Origin: JAEUKH01 sp964447205
GTDB lineage: Bacteria > Myxococcota_A > Polyangia > Polyangiales > Ga0077539
Length of the DNA stretch: 64,000 bases
Assembly (NCBI GenBank): GCA_964447205.1
Contig: CAYUSB010000004.1
Coordinates: 124,001-188,000, forward strand
Direction: 5' to 3'
Shown here: one piece after another, positions 24,374 through 32,745 of the stretch
Layout of the letters: each line of letters opens with the position of its first letter
Position numbering within the stretch: position 1 is the stretch's first letter
Notes under the pieces: model-generated
Told to the model about the DNA's origin: nothing
Database searches by the model: none
What the model saw: only the letters and a program-made list of their open reading frames with translations
Translations under genes and position numbers: made by a program

Positions 24374-25981
24374 TCAGGGCTCGGCGGGCCCCACGTCGGG
24401 CGGCACGAGCGGGGGAGGGGGCAGGGTCGGGCGGCGCGGGATGGTCCCATCGGTGCGGGCCCCGAGCATCCAGAACATGGTCCGGGCTGCCCAGCGGCGT
24501 CCGAGGAGCAGGGGGACCACGGTCAGGACCGACACCAGGAGCCACGGGGCGTCGCCGCGCACGAGCCCGCGCAGGGTCAGGGCCCCCATGCCCCGAACCC
24601 CGAACACCCACTCCACCACCAGCGACCCGAGGAGCACCGTCGGGGCCGCGAACCCCAACGGGGCCAGCACCGAGGCCACCCCCATACGAACCCCGTGAAG
24701 GAGCCGTTGACGCACCGTCGGGGAGCGGTTGTGGAGGATCCATCGTTCGGCCTCCAGGCGCACGACGTTGAGGGCCACGGCCCCTCGGGGTCGGGACAAC
24801 CACAGGGCTGCCAGGGCTCCTACGGCGAGGGTGGCGGCGGAGACCCGGAGCCAGCCCGTCCCGCCGAGGAAGGCCTGGACGAGGGAGGCGGTCCCGTCCG
24901 GGCCTGCGCAGAGGGGCAGGAGCGAGAGCCACGCCGCCAGAAAGGCCCCGAGCCCTGGGATGAGGGCCCCGATGAAGTCCGTGACCCTCGCCCCCAGGCT
25001 GCGCCGACGCAGGGCCGCGTTGCCGCCAAATCCCAGGACCACGGCGGTCCCGAGGAGCCCTCCGAGCCCGGAGGCCAGGGCGCTCGCGGGCAGCCGGGCC
25101 CGGAGCTCCTGGGACACTGCGACCCCGGTCGTGCGGCTCACCCCGAACTGTCCCGTGAGGGCCCTGCCGACCCAGCGGCCGTAGCGGGTCTCAAAGACCG
25201 TGGACAGGGTGCTCGACCAGGGGGAGAGGGTCTCAAACTCCAGGTGTTCGACGCCCCACCAGGCCTGCCAGGCGACGGAGGCGGTGCGCAGGGCCGCGGG
25301 GTCGTCGCAGGGGGGCGGGGGCAACACGCCGGGGCGGGCGTTGTCGAGGGCCTGAAGGACGCGGCAGGCCCCGGAGGCGTCGGGGGCTACGGGCAGCGCA
25401 CTGACCAGGGCGGGCAGGGCGTAGGTGCCCAGACGTGCGAGGCGTTCGCGGGCGTTGGGGCTGGGATGCAGGGCGAGGCGCTCGGCCTGGCGTTGGGTGT
25501 ACACGGGGCGAAAATCGAGCCCCCGGGCCTCGGCGAAATTGGCCCACCAGGCCTGGGCCTGTCCCGGGTCGACGGGGGGCAGCTCGGCGTGGGCCAGGGT
25601 GGCCGACCACGAAGCCAGGACCTCGAACAAGGCCGCCCGGACGGCGGGAGGCTCGTGGGCCATGCGGGCGAGGAGGGTGGGCAGGGCGGCGGTTCCGCGG
25701 TCGCGGAGGCGGCGGAGGGCGGCGGCGTGGGTGGAGGGGGACCGCAGGGCCGCGATGTCGTCGAGGGTGCGCCGGGCGGCGTCGCGGGGGCGTCGGTGAT
25801 AGAGCAGCGGGAGGTCACCGCCCCGGAGGCTCTCGGCCGACAGGGGCAGGACCCTGGCGTGGCGCGCGGCGTCGGTCCAGTCGGGGCCGAGGAGGCTCTC
25901 CAGGAGCGCGAAGCCCGCCACGCTGGCCACCCCAAGGGCCAACACGGTCAGCATCAGCTCGCGCAGCAACACCCGTAACAT
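24374..25981 (-). CDS. DppB-like ABC transporter permease with large extra N-terminal domain
   Basis: 535 aa from ATG 25981. The first membrane helix (about 5-30) is followed by roughly 230 extra residues rich in helical pairs (TLDDIAALRSPSTHAAALRRLRDRGTAALPTLLARMAHEPPAVRAALFEVL), resembling HEAT repeats. From about residue 270 the sequence matches peptide-permease BPD_transp_1 proteins: GRWVGRALTGQFGVSRTTGVAVSQELRARLPASALASGL, then membrane helices and VLLGSLVVEWVFGVRGMGALTLRGLVRGDAPWLL, the family's C-terminal signature. Usual DppB length is about 310-340. No ATPase, second permease or binding-protein gene adjoins, so its role is unclear. Confidence 0.78.
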   Translation of the reverse strand: MLRVLLRELMLTVLALGVASVAGFALLESLLGPDWTDAARHARVLPLSAESLRGGDLPLLYHRRPRDAARRTLDDIAALRSPSTHAAALRRLRDRGTAALPTLLARMAHEPPAVRAALFEVLASWSATLAHAELPPVDPGQAQAWWANFAEARGLDFRPVYTQRQAERLALHPSPNARERLARLGTYALPALVSALPVAPDASGACRVLQALDNARPGVLPPPPCDDPAALRTASVAWQAWWGVEHLEFETLSPWSSTLSTVFETRYGRWVGRALTGQFGVSRTTGVAVSQELRARLPASALASGLGGLLGTAVVLGFGGNAALRRRSLGARVTDFIGALIPGLGAFLAAWLSLLPLCAGPDGTASLVQAFLGGTGWLRVSAATLAVGALAALWLSRPRGAVALNVVRLEAERWILHNRSPTVRQRLLHGVRMGVASVLAPLGFAAPTVLLGSLVVEWVFGVRGMGALTLRGLVRGDAPWLLVSVLTVVPLLLGRRWAARTMFWMLGARTDGTIPRRPTLPPPPLVPPDVGPAEP

Positions 25982-26044
25982 CGACGGGTCAGGGTCTACC
26001 CCAACCCTCGCGGGATCGTCGTGCGGAAACGGTCCTCCGCGGCC

Positions 26045-26821
26045 TCAGCCGGGCGCGGGTTCGCCCTCGTCCGGGGTGGGGGTCGCCTCGGGCTTGGGGG
26101 CCTCCTCGGGGACGGGGACGGCCGCCCGCGATCCCCGGCTCCGCGTGGCCTGCACGAGGTCGGCGTACGCGAAGAGGCGTTGCTCGAGGTCTTCGGGCAG
26201 GTCGGGGTTGCGGGCCCGCTCGTCGACGAGCGAGCCGCGGAGGCGATAGAGCAGCCCGATGCCTTGTCCGCGGATGGTGCCGACGCGGCCGTTGGACTGC
26301 CCCATGACTTCGGCCCGGGCCTTGATGAGCGTGTCGAGCTCGTCACCGGCGTCGAGGCGCCCGACGACCCAGTCGTACAGGGTGGCCCCTCCGGCCACCG
26401 GAAACGACCGCAGGGCTTCGGCGTGGGTGTCGAGGAGCTTGCGGCGGGTGCGGGCCTGGGCGGCCTCGTCGAGGTACGAGGCAGACAGCTCGGCCAGGGC
26501 GGGGACGAAGGTCTCGCGGAGCAGTTGGGCCGCGGCCCGGGTCTCGGCCGACACGCTCGGAGCGCGGCGGTACGACTCCAGCTGGTGCCACACGGCGTAC
26601 CCGAAGCCGTCGTGCCGGTCGTCGGCCTCGTCGAGCTCAGCGGCCAGGGGCGCCGCGGCGGGAGCCTTCGGGGTCGGGACATCTTCGAGGCTGCGCGCCA
26701 GCTCCTGCAGGCTGGGCACGAACAGCGGGGCCGCGATCAACTGTTGGAGAAGCTCGCGCTTCGCGCCGGTCAGGAGGTCGCGCGCTACCGAGGCCAGATC
26801 CGAGGCCGTGAGGTCCTTCAT
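26045..26821 (-). CDS. Hypothetical helical protein
   Basis: 258 aa from ATG 26821 (MKDLTASDL). The frame is open further upstream into a repeat-rich spacer, but that part looks non-coding. Mostly amphipathic alpha-helix with no signal or membrane segment: a conserved-looking block DGFGYAVWHQLESYRRAP, TFVPALAELSASYLDEAAQARTRRKLLDTHAEALRSFPV and GIGLLYRLRGSLVDERARNPDLPEDLEQRLFAYADLV, then an acidic Pro-rich tail. No family recognised. Probably cytoplasmic. It lies 63 bases upstream of the permease-like gene on the same strand. Confidence 0.7.
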   Translation of the reverse strand: MKDLTASDLASVARDLLTGAKRELLQQLIAAPLFVPSLQELARSLEDVPTPKAPAAAPLAAELDEADDRHDGFGYAVWHQLESYRRAPSVSAETRAAAQLLRETFVPALAELSASYLDEAAQARTRRKLLDTHAEALRSFPVAGGATLYDWVVGRLDAGDELDTLIKARAEVMGQSNGRVGTIRGQGIGLLYRLRGSLVDERARNPDLPEDLEQRLFAYADLVQATRSRGSRAAVPVPEEAPKPEATPTPDEGEPAPG

Positions 26822-27335
26822 GCCGCGAAGATTCGCCCGAACCTCCAGCGGTTGTCGAGACTTTGTACGGGGGCCTCGGCGACCCCTGTCGGCCATCTGG
26901 GGATATGCCGGATGTGCGGCACGGATGCCGCAGGTGGCATGTCGGGATAGGGTCGTGTGTGGCGAGCCTGCCGCACCCTGGCCTATCGGGACATGGTTTT
27001 CTGCGGTCTCGATGCCGCACCTGGGTCTATCGGGATATGCCTGGCGGGACGTGGCGAGGGGGATCGGGGTGGTCGGGATATGGACGGGGGACACGGGACG
27101 GCGGGCAGCGGGCGGCGAAGCCGCAAGGGCGCAAGGGGGTCGCAAGGGTCAGAAGGGGTATTGGGTCAAGGCGCTGCGTGACGAGCTCGACGGATCGATG
27201 GCGACCGCGCAAGCCTGCCGCCGTTCGCTGCCCCCCCAAGAAACGTCTGGCCCCTGCGGCCCTTGCGGCCTCGCTGCCCGTCGCCGCTGCCCGCTGCTCG
27301 CTGCCCGCTGCCCGCTGCCCGCCCCTCGCCGCCGC
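26822..27335. repeat. Repeat-rich 514-base intergenic spacer
   Basis: No convincing gene. Degenerate direct repeats of the type CCGCACC(T/C)TGG...TATCGGGA(T/C)ATG occur around 26930-27085. An imperfect inverted repeat joins 27103-27138 to 27251-27279. Five copies of the heptamer CGCTGCC (one imperfect) run from 27285 to 27319, just before the purK stop. The structure may cap the purEK transcript or be a decayed repetitive element. Confidence 0.55.
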
Positions 27336-28478
27336 TCACCCCGCGGTGAGGCGGGCATACGCCGTCTGCACGAGGGCCACGGCGTCGGCGGGGGTCGCCC
27401 CCACGGCCGACAGGTGCCCCATCTTCCGCCCCGGCCGCGCCAGCCTCTTGCCGTACAGATGAACCCTTACCCCCGGCAGGGCCATGGCCGCTTCGAAACG
27501 CGGGGGCCGGTCGCCCACCCACAGGTCGCCCAGGAGGTTGGCGATGGCCGCGGGGCGCAATACCTCGGTCGACCCCAGAGGGAGGTCGCACACGGCCCGG
27601 ACGGCCTGCTCAAACTGGCTGGTGAGGGCCGTGACCTCGGTGGCATGGAAGCTGTTGTGAGGCCGCGGGGCCAGCTCGTTCACCCGCAGACTCCCGTCCT
27701 GCCCCAGGAACATCTCCACCACCAGAAGCCCCTCCACCTCCAGGGCCTCGGCGATGCTCCGGGCCATCTCCATGGCCTCCCGGGTCACCCGCGGATCGAG
27801 CTCCCCGGGCAGGACCGACCACACCAGAATCCGTTCGGCGTGGTGGTTGACCGCGGGGGGGTACACGGCCACTTCGCCCGACGGGCGTCGGGCCACCAGC
27901 ACCGACAGCTCCCCCTGGAGGTCGAGCCCCTTCTCCACCACGCAGGGCCCTCCGCCCAGGGCCGCGAAGACCGCCGGGGCGTCGGCGGGGTTGTCGGTGA
28001 TCCCCTGCCCGCGGCCGTCGTACCCGCCCGTGCAGACCTTGACGAAACACCGCGACCCGAAGTCCGAGAGGGCCTCGGCCAGGGCTCCCGGGTCGGTCAC
28101 CCGGCGCCACGGCCCGAGCGGAAACCCCCGGTCGGCCAGCCACTGCTTCTGCCGGGCCCGGTCTCGGATCACCCCGAGGACGGCGGCCGAGGGACGCACG
28201 GGGGCGTACCGCCGGGCGGCGTCGAGGGAGGCCAGGGAGACCTGTTCGATCTCCAGGGTGACCACGGCGCAGTGGCGGGCGAGGTCGGCGGCGGCGAAAT
28301 CGTCGTCGAAGCGGGCCGTTAGGCAGCGGTCGACCACAAACCGGGCGGCGCAGCGGTCGTCGGGGTCGAGGACGTGGATGTGGTAGCCGAGCGACCGGGC
28401 GGCCATGGCCGTGAGGCGCCCGAGCTGACCGCCCCCAAGAATGCCCAGGGTGGACCCAGGGAGAATGGGCCCCCTCAC
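27336..28478 (-). CDS. purK: 5-(carboxyamino)imidazole ribonucleotide synthase
   Basis: 380 aa from GTG 28478. ATP-grasp enzyme of de novo purine synthesis that carboxylates AIR with ATP and bicarbonate. The N-terminal ILGGGQLGRL and HVLDPDDRCAA nucleotide/substrate motifs are clear, with the ATP-grasp region FVKVCTGGYDGRGQGI, VVEKGLDLQGELSVLVAR, VEMFLGQDGSLRVNELAPRPHNSFHAT and the C-terminal LYGKRLARPGRKMGHLSAVG. Length is typical. The GTG start overlaps the purE stop (GTGA, 28475-28478), giving the usual purE-purK coupling. Confidence 0.97.
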   Translation of the reverse strand: MRGPILPGSTLGILGGGQLGRLTAMAARSLGYHIHVLDPDDRCAARFVVDRCLTARFDDDFAAADLARHCAVVTLEIEQVSLASLDAARRYAPVRPSAAVLGVIRDRARQKQWLADRGFPLGPWRRVTDPGALAEALSDFGSRCFVKVCTGGYDGRGQGITDNPADAPAVFAALGGGPCVVEKGLDLQGELSVLVARRPSGEVAVYPPAVNHHAERILVWSVLPGELDPRVTREAMEMARSIAEALEVEGLLVVEMFLGQDGSLRVNELAPRPHNSFHATEVTALTSQFEQAVRAVCDLPLGSTEVLRPAAIANLLGDLWVGDRPPRFEAAMALPGVRVHLYGKRLARPGRKMGHLSAVGATPADAVALVQTAYARLTAG

Positions 28479-28972
28479 AGGACGGTCTCCCGCAGAACCT
28501 CGGCCGTGCGTGCAGCCTGCCAGGCCTTGAGGCGCGCGCGCAGGGCGGGGCGTGAGGTGGCCAGGATCCGGGCGGCCAGGAGGGCGGCGTTGGCGGCCCC
28601 GGCCTTGCCGATGGCGAGGGTGCCCACAGGGACCCCGCGGGGCATCTGCACGATGGACAGGAGGGCGTCGACCCCCCCGAGCCCCGTGGCCGAGACGGGA
28701 ACCCCGAGGACGGGCAAGCAGGTCTTGGCCGCGACCATCCCGGGCAGGTGGGCGGCCCCTCCCGCGGCGGCCACGATCACCTCCAGGCCGCGCCCTTCGG
28801 CCTCTTCGGCGTACTGAAACATCCAGTCGGGGGTCCGGTGGGCGCTCACCACCCGAACCTCGTGGGCGACCCCGAGGGCCTCCAGGATCTCCCGGGCGGG
28901 GGTCATGGTCTCCAGGTCGCTCACGCTGCCCATGATGATGCCCACGAGGGGACCGGCGGGTGTGTCTGCCAT
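28475..28972 (-). CDS. purE: N5-carboxyaminoimidazole ribonucleotide mutase
   Basis: 165 aa from ATG 28972. The class I PurE signature is complete: IIMGSVSDLETM at the phosphate site, EVRVVSAHRTPDWM with the catalytic His, IVAAAGGAAHLPGMVAAKTCLPVLGVPV, and GIDALL-like GGVDALLSIVQMPRGVPVGTLAIG. It converts N5-CAIR made by PurK into CAIR. It is divergent from the VWA lipoprotein gene with only 27 bases between start codons, so at least one promoter must lie inside the opposing coding region. Confidence 0.97.
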   Translation of the reverse strand: MADTPAGPLVGIIMGSVSDLETMTPAREILEALGVAHEVRVVSAHRTPDWMFQYAEEAEGRGLEVIVAAAGGAAHLPGMVAAKTCLPVLGVPVSATGLGGVDALLSIVQMPRGVPVGTLAIGKAGAANAALLAARILATSRPALRARLKAWQAARTAEVLRETVL

Positions 28973-28999
28973 GACGTCGATGCTAACCTCCCGCGGGTG

Positions 29000-30877
29000 A
29001 TGATGCGCGGCGTGGTGTGGCGATGGGTGACATTGGCGGCCCTTGGGAGCGCGGGTTGCTTCCAGGAGGGCACCGAGATGGTGGTCTCCCCCGACGCGGG
29101 CTCCACGAGCGACCTCGGAGCTCCGTCCGATGTTCCGGGGTCGGCGGACGCGGGCCCGGCCGACGTGGGGGTGGTGGTGTGCGTCGACACCGACGGGGAC
29201 GGGGTGTCCGACGCCGACGAGGGCCCCCCCACCCGCGACACCGACGGCGACGGGATGCCCGACGTGATGGATCGCGACTCGGACAACGACGGGTTCGAGG
29301 ACGGGGTCGAGGCCCGGCGGGCCTATCCTGGCTACGAAGACCGGGCCCGCCCGTACGTCTGCGGCGGGACCCTTCCCCCCGACGAGTGCGACGGCCCCCC
29401 CGACGGGCAGCCCAACCACCGCGACCTCGACAGCGACAACGACGGCCTGACCGACGCCGAAGAACGCACCGCCGGGACCAACCCCTGCGCCGAGGACACC
29501 GACCGCGACGGGGCCAGCGACCTGGTGGAGGTGGTGGCCCGGAGCGACCCGCGCGACGCTTCATCACGGCCTCCCCCGGAGTCTCTGTACGTGACCGTTC
29601 CGTACTACGCCCCCGAGCTGCGGGGGCCGGTCGAGCGGCGGGAGTTTACGTTCCAGACGCGGATCCAGCGGGCCGATGTGTTTCTGCTGGTGGACAACAG
29701 CGCCAGCATGGACAGCACCATCGACACCCTGCGGGAGAGCCTGCGGACGGTGATCGTCCCGGGCATTCAGGCCCAGGTGACCGACGTGCGGATCGGGGTC
29801 GGGAGCTTCGACAGCATGCCCGAGCGGGCCGAGGGCGAACGCGAGGTCGAGGGTTTTCCCACCGACGGCGAGTCCGGCCGTCTGGGGGTCTTCCCGGGGG
29901 ACTACACCCTGTGGCGCCGGCAGCGGATGACCCGCGATTTTGACGCGGTCCAGCGGGCTTTTGACGGGATGCGGACCATCGCCGTCGACACCAACAACCG
30001 CTACCTCGGGGGCTTCGCCGCGGAGTGCCAGATGGAGGCCCTCTTCCAGGTGGTGACGGGGCGCGGGAGCCGCGGCCACGAAATGAGCGAGGCGGCCCGG
30101 CGCAGCGTGATCAACGCCCGCGACCCGATGGGCAGCGGCTGGGTCAGCGCCATGAACCCCCTGCAGGACTGCGACGACCCGACGGAGGTGGGATGGGGGT
30201 GCTTCGGGCGGGGGCGGGTTCCGATCGTGGTGCTTTTCAGCGACGGGCCGTGGTTTGACGGGCCCCTGCCGAGCTCGCCCCGGAGCCAGCGGGGCCATCG
30301 GTACGCCGAGCTGGTCCCGGCCATGACCGCCCTCGGGGCCCTCTTCGTGGGCATCGACGTGAGCATGGCGGGTCGGATGGGCTTCACCTACGCCAACAGC
30401 GCCTACCTGGCCCGGGCCACGGGCTCGCTCAACGCGGGTCGGCAGGAGGTCTTGTTCGCCCCGGTGGCCTCGGGGGGGATCACCCGGACGGGGGCCGACA
30501 TCGTCTCGGGGATTCGTACCCTGGCCGAGGAGACCCGCCAGGACATCCGCACGGAGGTCGACAGCCCCGCGAGCGACATGCGCCTGCCGATGGGGCGTCG
30601 GGCGAGGGAGTTCGTGCAGGCCGTCCGACCGCTGCGGGGCGAGCCCGCGGCCCCCATGGGCTACGAGCGCCACGACGACCGGGCCTTCTACGGGGTGCTC
30701 CCGTCGACCCGGGTGACCTTCGCGGTGGATTTCTACAACAACTTCGCCGTGGGCGGAGACACGGCCCAGGTGTTCCAGGCAAGCATTCTGGTGCGGGGAC
30801 GGGCGGGGTCTGAGGTCGACCGAAGGCCCTTGTTCATCGTGGTCCCGGCCCGGGGCGGGGGCTTGCCGCCGGGGTGA
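29000..30877 (+). CDS. VWA-domain lipoprotein with calcium-binding Asp repeats
   Basis: 625 aa from ATG 29000; a GTG precedes it directly. Lipobox GSAGC, Cys20. Residues about 55-190 contain thrombospondin-3-like Ca2+ loops (DTDGDGVSDADEG, DTDGDGMPDVMD, DLDSDNDGLTDAEE, DTDRDGASDLVE). A von Willebrand A domain then begins at VFLLVDNSASMDST, where Asp232-x-Ser-x-Ser is the metal-ion-dependent adhesion motif. The rest completes the VWA fold with an insertion containing Cys residues. It is predicted to be a surface lipoprotein involved in adhesion or protein binding. It is the only gene in its direction until a small zinc-ribbon gene 71 bases downstream. Confidence 0.85.
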   Translation: MMRGVVWRWVTLAALGSAGCFQEGTEMVVSPDAGSTSDLGAPSDVPGSADAGPADVGVVVCVDTDGDGVSDADEGPPTRDTDGDGMPDVMDRDSDNDGFEDGVEARRAYPGYEDRARPYVCGGTLPPDECDGPPDGQPNHRDLDSDNDGLTDAEERTAGTNPCAEDTDRDGASDLVEVVARSDPRDASSRPPPESLYVTVPYYAPELRGPVERREFTFQTRIQRADVFLLVDNSASMDSTIDTLRESLRTVIVPGIQAQVTDVRIGVGSFDSMPERAEGEREVEGFPTDGESGRLGVFPGDYTLWRRQRMTRDFDAVQRAFDGMRTIAVDTNNRYLGGFAAECQMEALFQVVTGRGSRGHEMSEAARRSVINARDPMGSGWVSAMNPLQDCDDPTEVGWGCFGRGRVPIVVLFSDGPWFDGPLPSSPRSQRGHRYAELVPAMTALGALFVGIDVSMAGRMGFTYANSAYLARATGSLNAGRQEVLFAPVASGGITRTGADIVSGIRTLAEETRQDIRTEVDSPASDMRLPMGRRAREFVQAVRPLRGEPAAPMGYERHDDRAFYGVLPSTRVTFAVDFYNNFAVGGDTAQVFQASILVRGRAGSEVDRRPLFIVVPARGGGLPPG

Positions 30878-30948
30878 TCCGCCCTCCTCCACAGCGCCCG
30901 CGGCAACGCGCTTGACAGCCAGACTCCGTTGGCGTTCCTGTTTCCAGC

Positions 30949-31278
30949 ATGGCGTTTCGCGACGATGAAGCTGCGCTGCAGGCGAATGTGGAGACCATGC
31001 GGCGGGAGCTCGCCGCGCTCGTGGCCGATTTCGAGCGGGTGAGACAGGGGCTCCTCCGGCTCGAGCGGCGCGGTGGCGATGTCGTCGAGGTTCGTGGGCG
31101 GGAAGCCCCGTGCCCCCTGTGCGGGAGCGTGCGTTTCACGTGGGGAGAGTTGCGCGGGCAGGGTGTGCGCTTCCTCGAAGCGGATGCCGGATGGGTGGAC
31201 CGCAACTTCGCCCTGGCCACGGGGATCAAGGCGCGACGATGCGATGACTGCCGGTGCGTCCTCGCCTTCGACGCGTAG
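30949..31278 (+). CDS. Small coiled-coil zinc-ribbon protein
   Basis: 109 aa. N-terminal helix of about 45 residues (LQANVETMRRELAALVADFERVRQGLLRLERR) with heptad character, then a two-knuckle metal site CPLC (about residues 55-58) and CDDC (about 98-101). No DNA-binding or enzymatic family recognised. A TTGACA at 30912-30917 could be its -35 element, but no good -10 was seen. It converges with the class II aldolase gene, leaving 35 bases. The coding signal is good; the role is unknown. Confidence 0.7.
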   Translation: MAFRDDEAALQANVETMRRELAALVADFERVRQGLLRLERRGGDVVEVRGREAPCPLCGSVRFTWGELRGQGVRFLEADAGWVDRNFALATGIKARRCDDCRCVLAFDA

Positions 31279-31313
31279 CACCGAAGGGCCCTACGCCCGT
31301 TCGTACGAGACCC

Positions 31314-31952
31314 TCAGCGCCCCGGGAAGGCCTTCTTGCGGGCCTCGAGGCACTGGGTCACCACGTCGGCCGGGAGCGGGTGCGGACCGCCCCAGGCGGC
31401 GGCTCTGGCCGCGATGGTGGCGAGGTGTTCGACGAGCTCCAGGCGGAGGTACGCCTGCTCGACGGAGTCGCCCCAGGCCCACACCCCGTTGGCGCTCACG
31501 AGGACGGCGTCGAAGGGCTCGACGAAGGGCCCGAGGGCGGTGACAGCCCCAGCCCCCGGCGCCGCGAGCGGAACGAGGGGGATCCGGGCTCCGAGCGACA
31601 CCACCGCTTCGGGGAGGAAGACCACGAGCTCGCGCCCACTGACCCCGAGCCCGGAGGCGAAGGGGGGATGGGCGTGTACGACGGCGGCCACGTCGGGGCG
31701 CTTCTTGTAGACGGCCAGGTGCAGGGCGTACTCCGACGGGGGCTTCGCGCGCCCGGAGAGGTGCTTGCCCGCGGCGTCGGTGACGGCGAGGTCCTGGGGG
31801 CGGACAGCGCCCTTGTGGGTGGCCGTCGGGGTGCAGAGGATGCGGTTGGCCGCGACCCGGGCCGAGACGTTGCCGTCGTGGTTGGCGACCCACCCGCGGG
31901 CGGCGAGGAGGCCGCATACCCGGGCGATCTCCTCACGAACCCTGGCCTCCAT
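31314..31952 (-). CDS. Class II aldolase (L-fuculose-phosphate aldolase-like) in a microcompartment gene set
   Basis: 212 aa from ATG 31952, which overlaps the upstream TGA as TGATG; a GTG one codon earlier is possible. The family signature is intact: NHDGNVSARV, PTATHKGAVRP, KPPSEYALHLAVYKKRPDVAAVVHAHPPFASGL (Glu of the PSE motif and the zinc-binding HxH), and the third zinc His in ELVEHLATI. Such enzymes cleave phosphorylated deoxy-sugars into lactaldehyde plus DHAP. It is the last gene of a coupled set with two microcompartment vertex proteins, as in fucose/rhamnose-degrading microcompartments, so it may supply an aldehyde to be sequestered. Confidence 0.92.
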   Translation of the reverse strand: MEARVREEIARVCGLLAARGWVANHDGNVSARVAANRILCTPTATHKGAVRPQDLAVTDAAGKHLSGRAKPPSEYALHLAVYKKRPDVAAVVHAHPPFASGLGVSGRELVVFLPEAVVSLGARIPLVPLAAPGAGAVTALGPFVEPFDAVLVSANGVWAWGDSVEQAYLRLELVEHLATIAARAAAWGGPHPLPADVVTQCLEARKKAFPGR

Positions 31953-32230
31953 CACGCCTCCACCACGGCGTCGACGACGCCCACGATCACGTCCTGGATG
32001 GCCAGCTTGTCGGTGGGCTGGAGGCCGAAGATCTGCCGAGCCCCGTTGCCTTCGGCGTTGACGAGGACGGTGTCGCCGACCCCCGCCTGGGCCCGGTCGA
32101 CGGCCACGAAGACCTCGCCGTAGGCGTCGCCCGTGGGGGTGACGGGGGCGCAGAGGAGGAGGGTCTGGCCGTCGTAGTGGGGGTGGTGCACGGTGGCCAC
32201 GAGGGTGCCGACGACGCGGGCGAGCTTCAC
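31952..32230 (-). CDS. Bacterial microcompartment vertex protein, EutN/CcmL family (second copy)
   Basis: 92 aa from ATG 32230. The BMC-P fold is clear: LARVVGTLVATVHHPHYDGQTLLLCAP, FVAVDRAQAGVGDTVLVNAEGNGARQIFG and the terminal AIQDVIVGVVDAV. These proteins form pentamers that cap the vertices of a protein shell. Its ATG overlaps the stop of the upstream BMC-P gene by four bases and its stop overlaps the aldolase start, so all three are translationally coupled. No hexameric shell (Pfam BMC domain) gene occurs in the window. Confidence 0.92.
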   Translation of the reverse strand: MKLARVVGTLVATVHHPHYDGQTLLLCAPVTPTGDAYGEVFVAVDRAQAGVGDTVLVNAEGNGARQIFGLQPTDKLAIQDVIVGVVDAVVEA

Positions 32231-32547
32231 GGGCGGGTCCCTACGTCGTCGCGGCCGCGGAGGAAGGAGGGGCCTCCGTCGGCGCGGAAGGCTTCGTCGA
32301 CGAGGCCGACGATGGCGGCGTCGACGGGCACGAAGCTCTCGTCGAGGGCGAGGGCGGCCTCGCGGGAGGCCACGAGGTGAACGACCTCGCCATAGCCCGC
32401 GGAGACCGTGTCTGCGGCCACGAAGGGCGGGGCCCCGGTGGGCTCGCCGCCGGAGTCGACGGCCTCGACGAGGAGGAGCCGGACGCCCTCCAGGCCGGGG
32501 GCCTTCTCGCTCGCTACGCAGGTGCCAATGACGCGGCCGAGGTACAT
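32227..32547 (-). CDS. Bacterial microcompartment vertex protein, EutN/CcmL family (first copy)
   Basis: 106 aa from ATG 32547; the frame is open further upstream but homology begins at MYLGRVIGTCVAS. Conserved BMC-P segments: LEGVRLLLVEAVDSGGEPTG, FVAADTVSAGYGEVVHLVASREAA and VPVDAAIVGLVDE, close to the CcmL/EutN consensus. It has a short unconserved C-terminal extension (FRADGGPSFLRGRDDVGTRP). First gene of the three-gene microcompartment set. The 436 bases upstream hold an inverted-repeat element and no shell genes. Confidence 0.92.
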   Translation of the reverse strand: MYLGRVIGTCVASEKAPGLEGVRLLLVEAVDSGGEPTGAPPFVAADTVSAGYGEVVHLVASREAALALDESFVPVDAAIVGLVDEAFRADGGPSFLRGRDDVGTRP

Positions 32548-32745
32548 GGGGTGCGGGGGAGATAACCGCCGCGGGGGGTAGGGTGTCAAGCGCGAGGGAG
32601 GGCCTACGCCTGGGGTTGCCGCGCGAACCACCGCGGGACGCGCAACGAAGCGGCGCCCGACGAGCATGGCGAACGCGTCCTTCCCCGCGGCGAGCATGGC
32701 GGTACGCTGGTCTCGCGACGGCCCGACTCCGGCGGAAGACTCACC

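Noticed and set aside
27285..27319. CRISPR-like array near the purK stop
   Set aside because: Units are 7 bases and contiguous with no spacers; it is a simple tandem repeat, and no cas genes are present.
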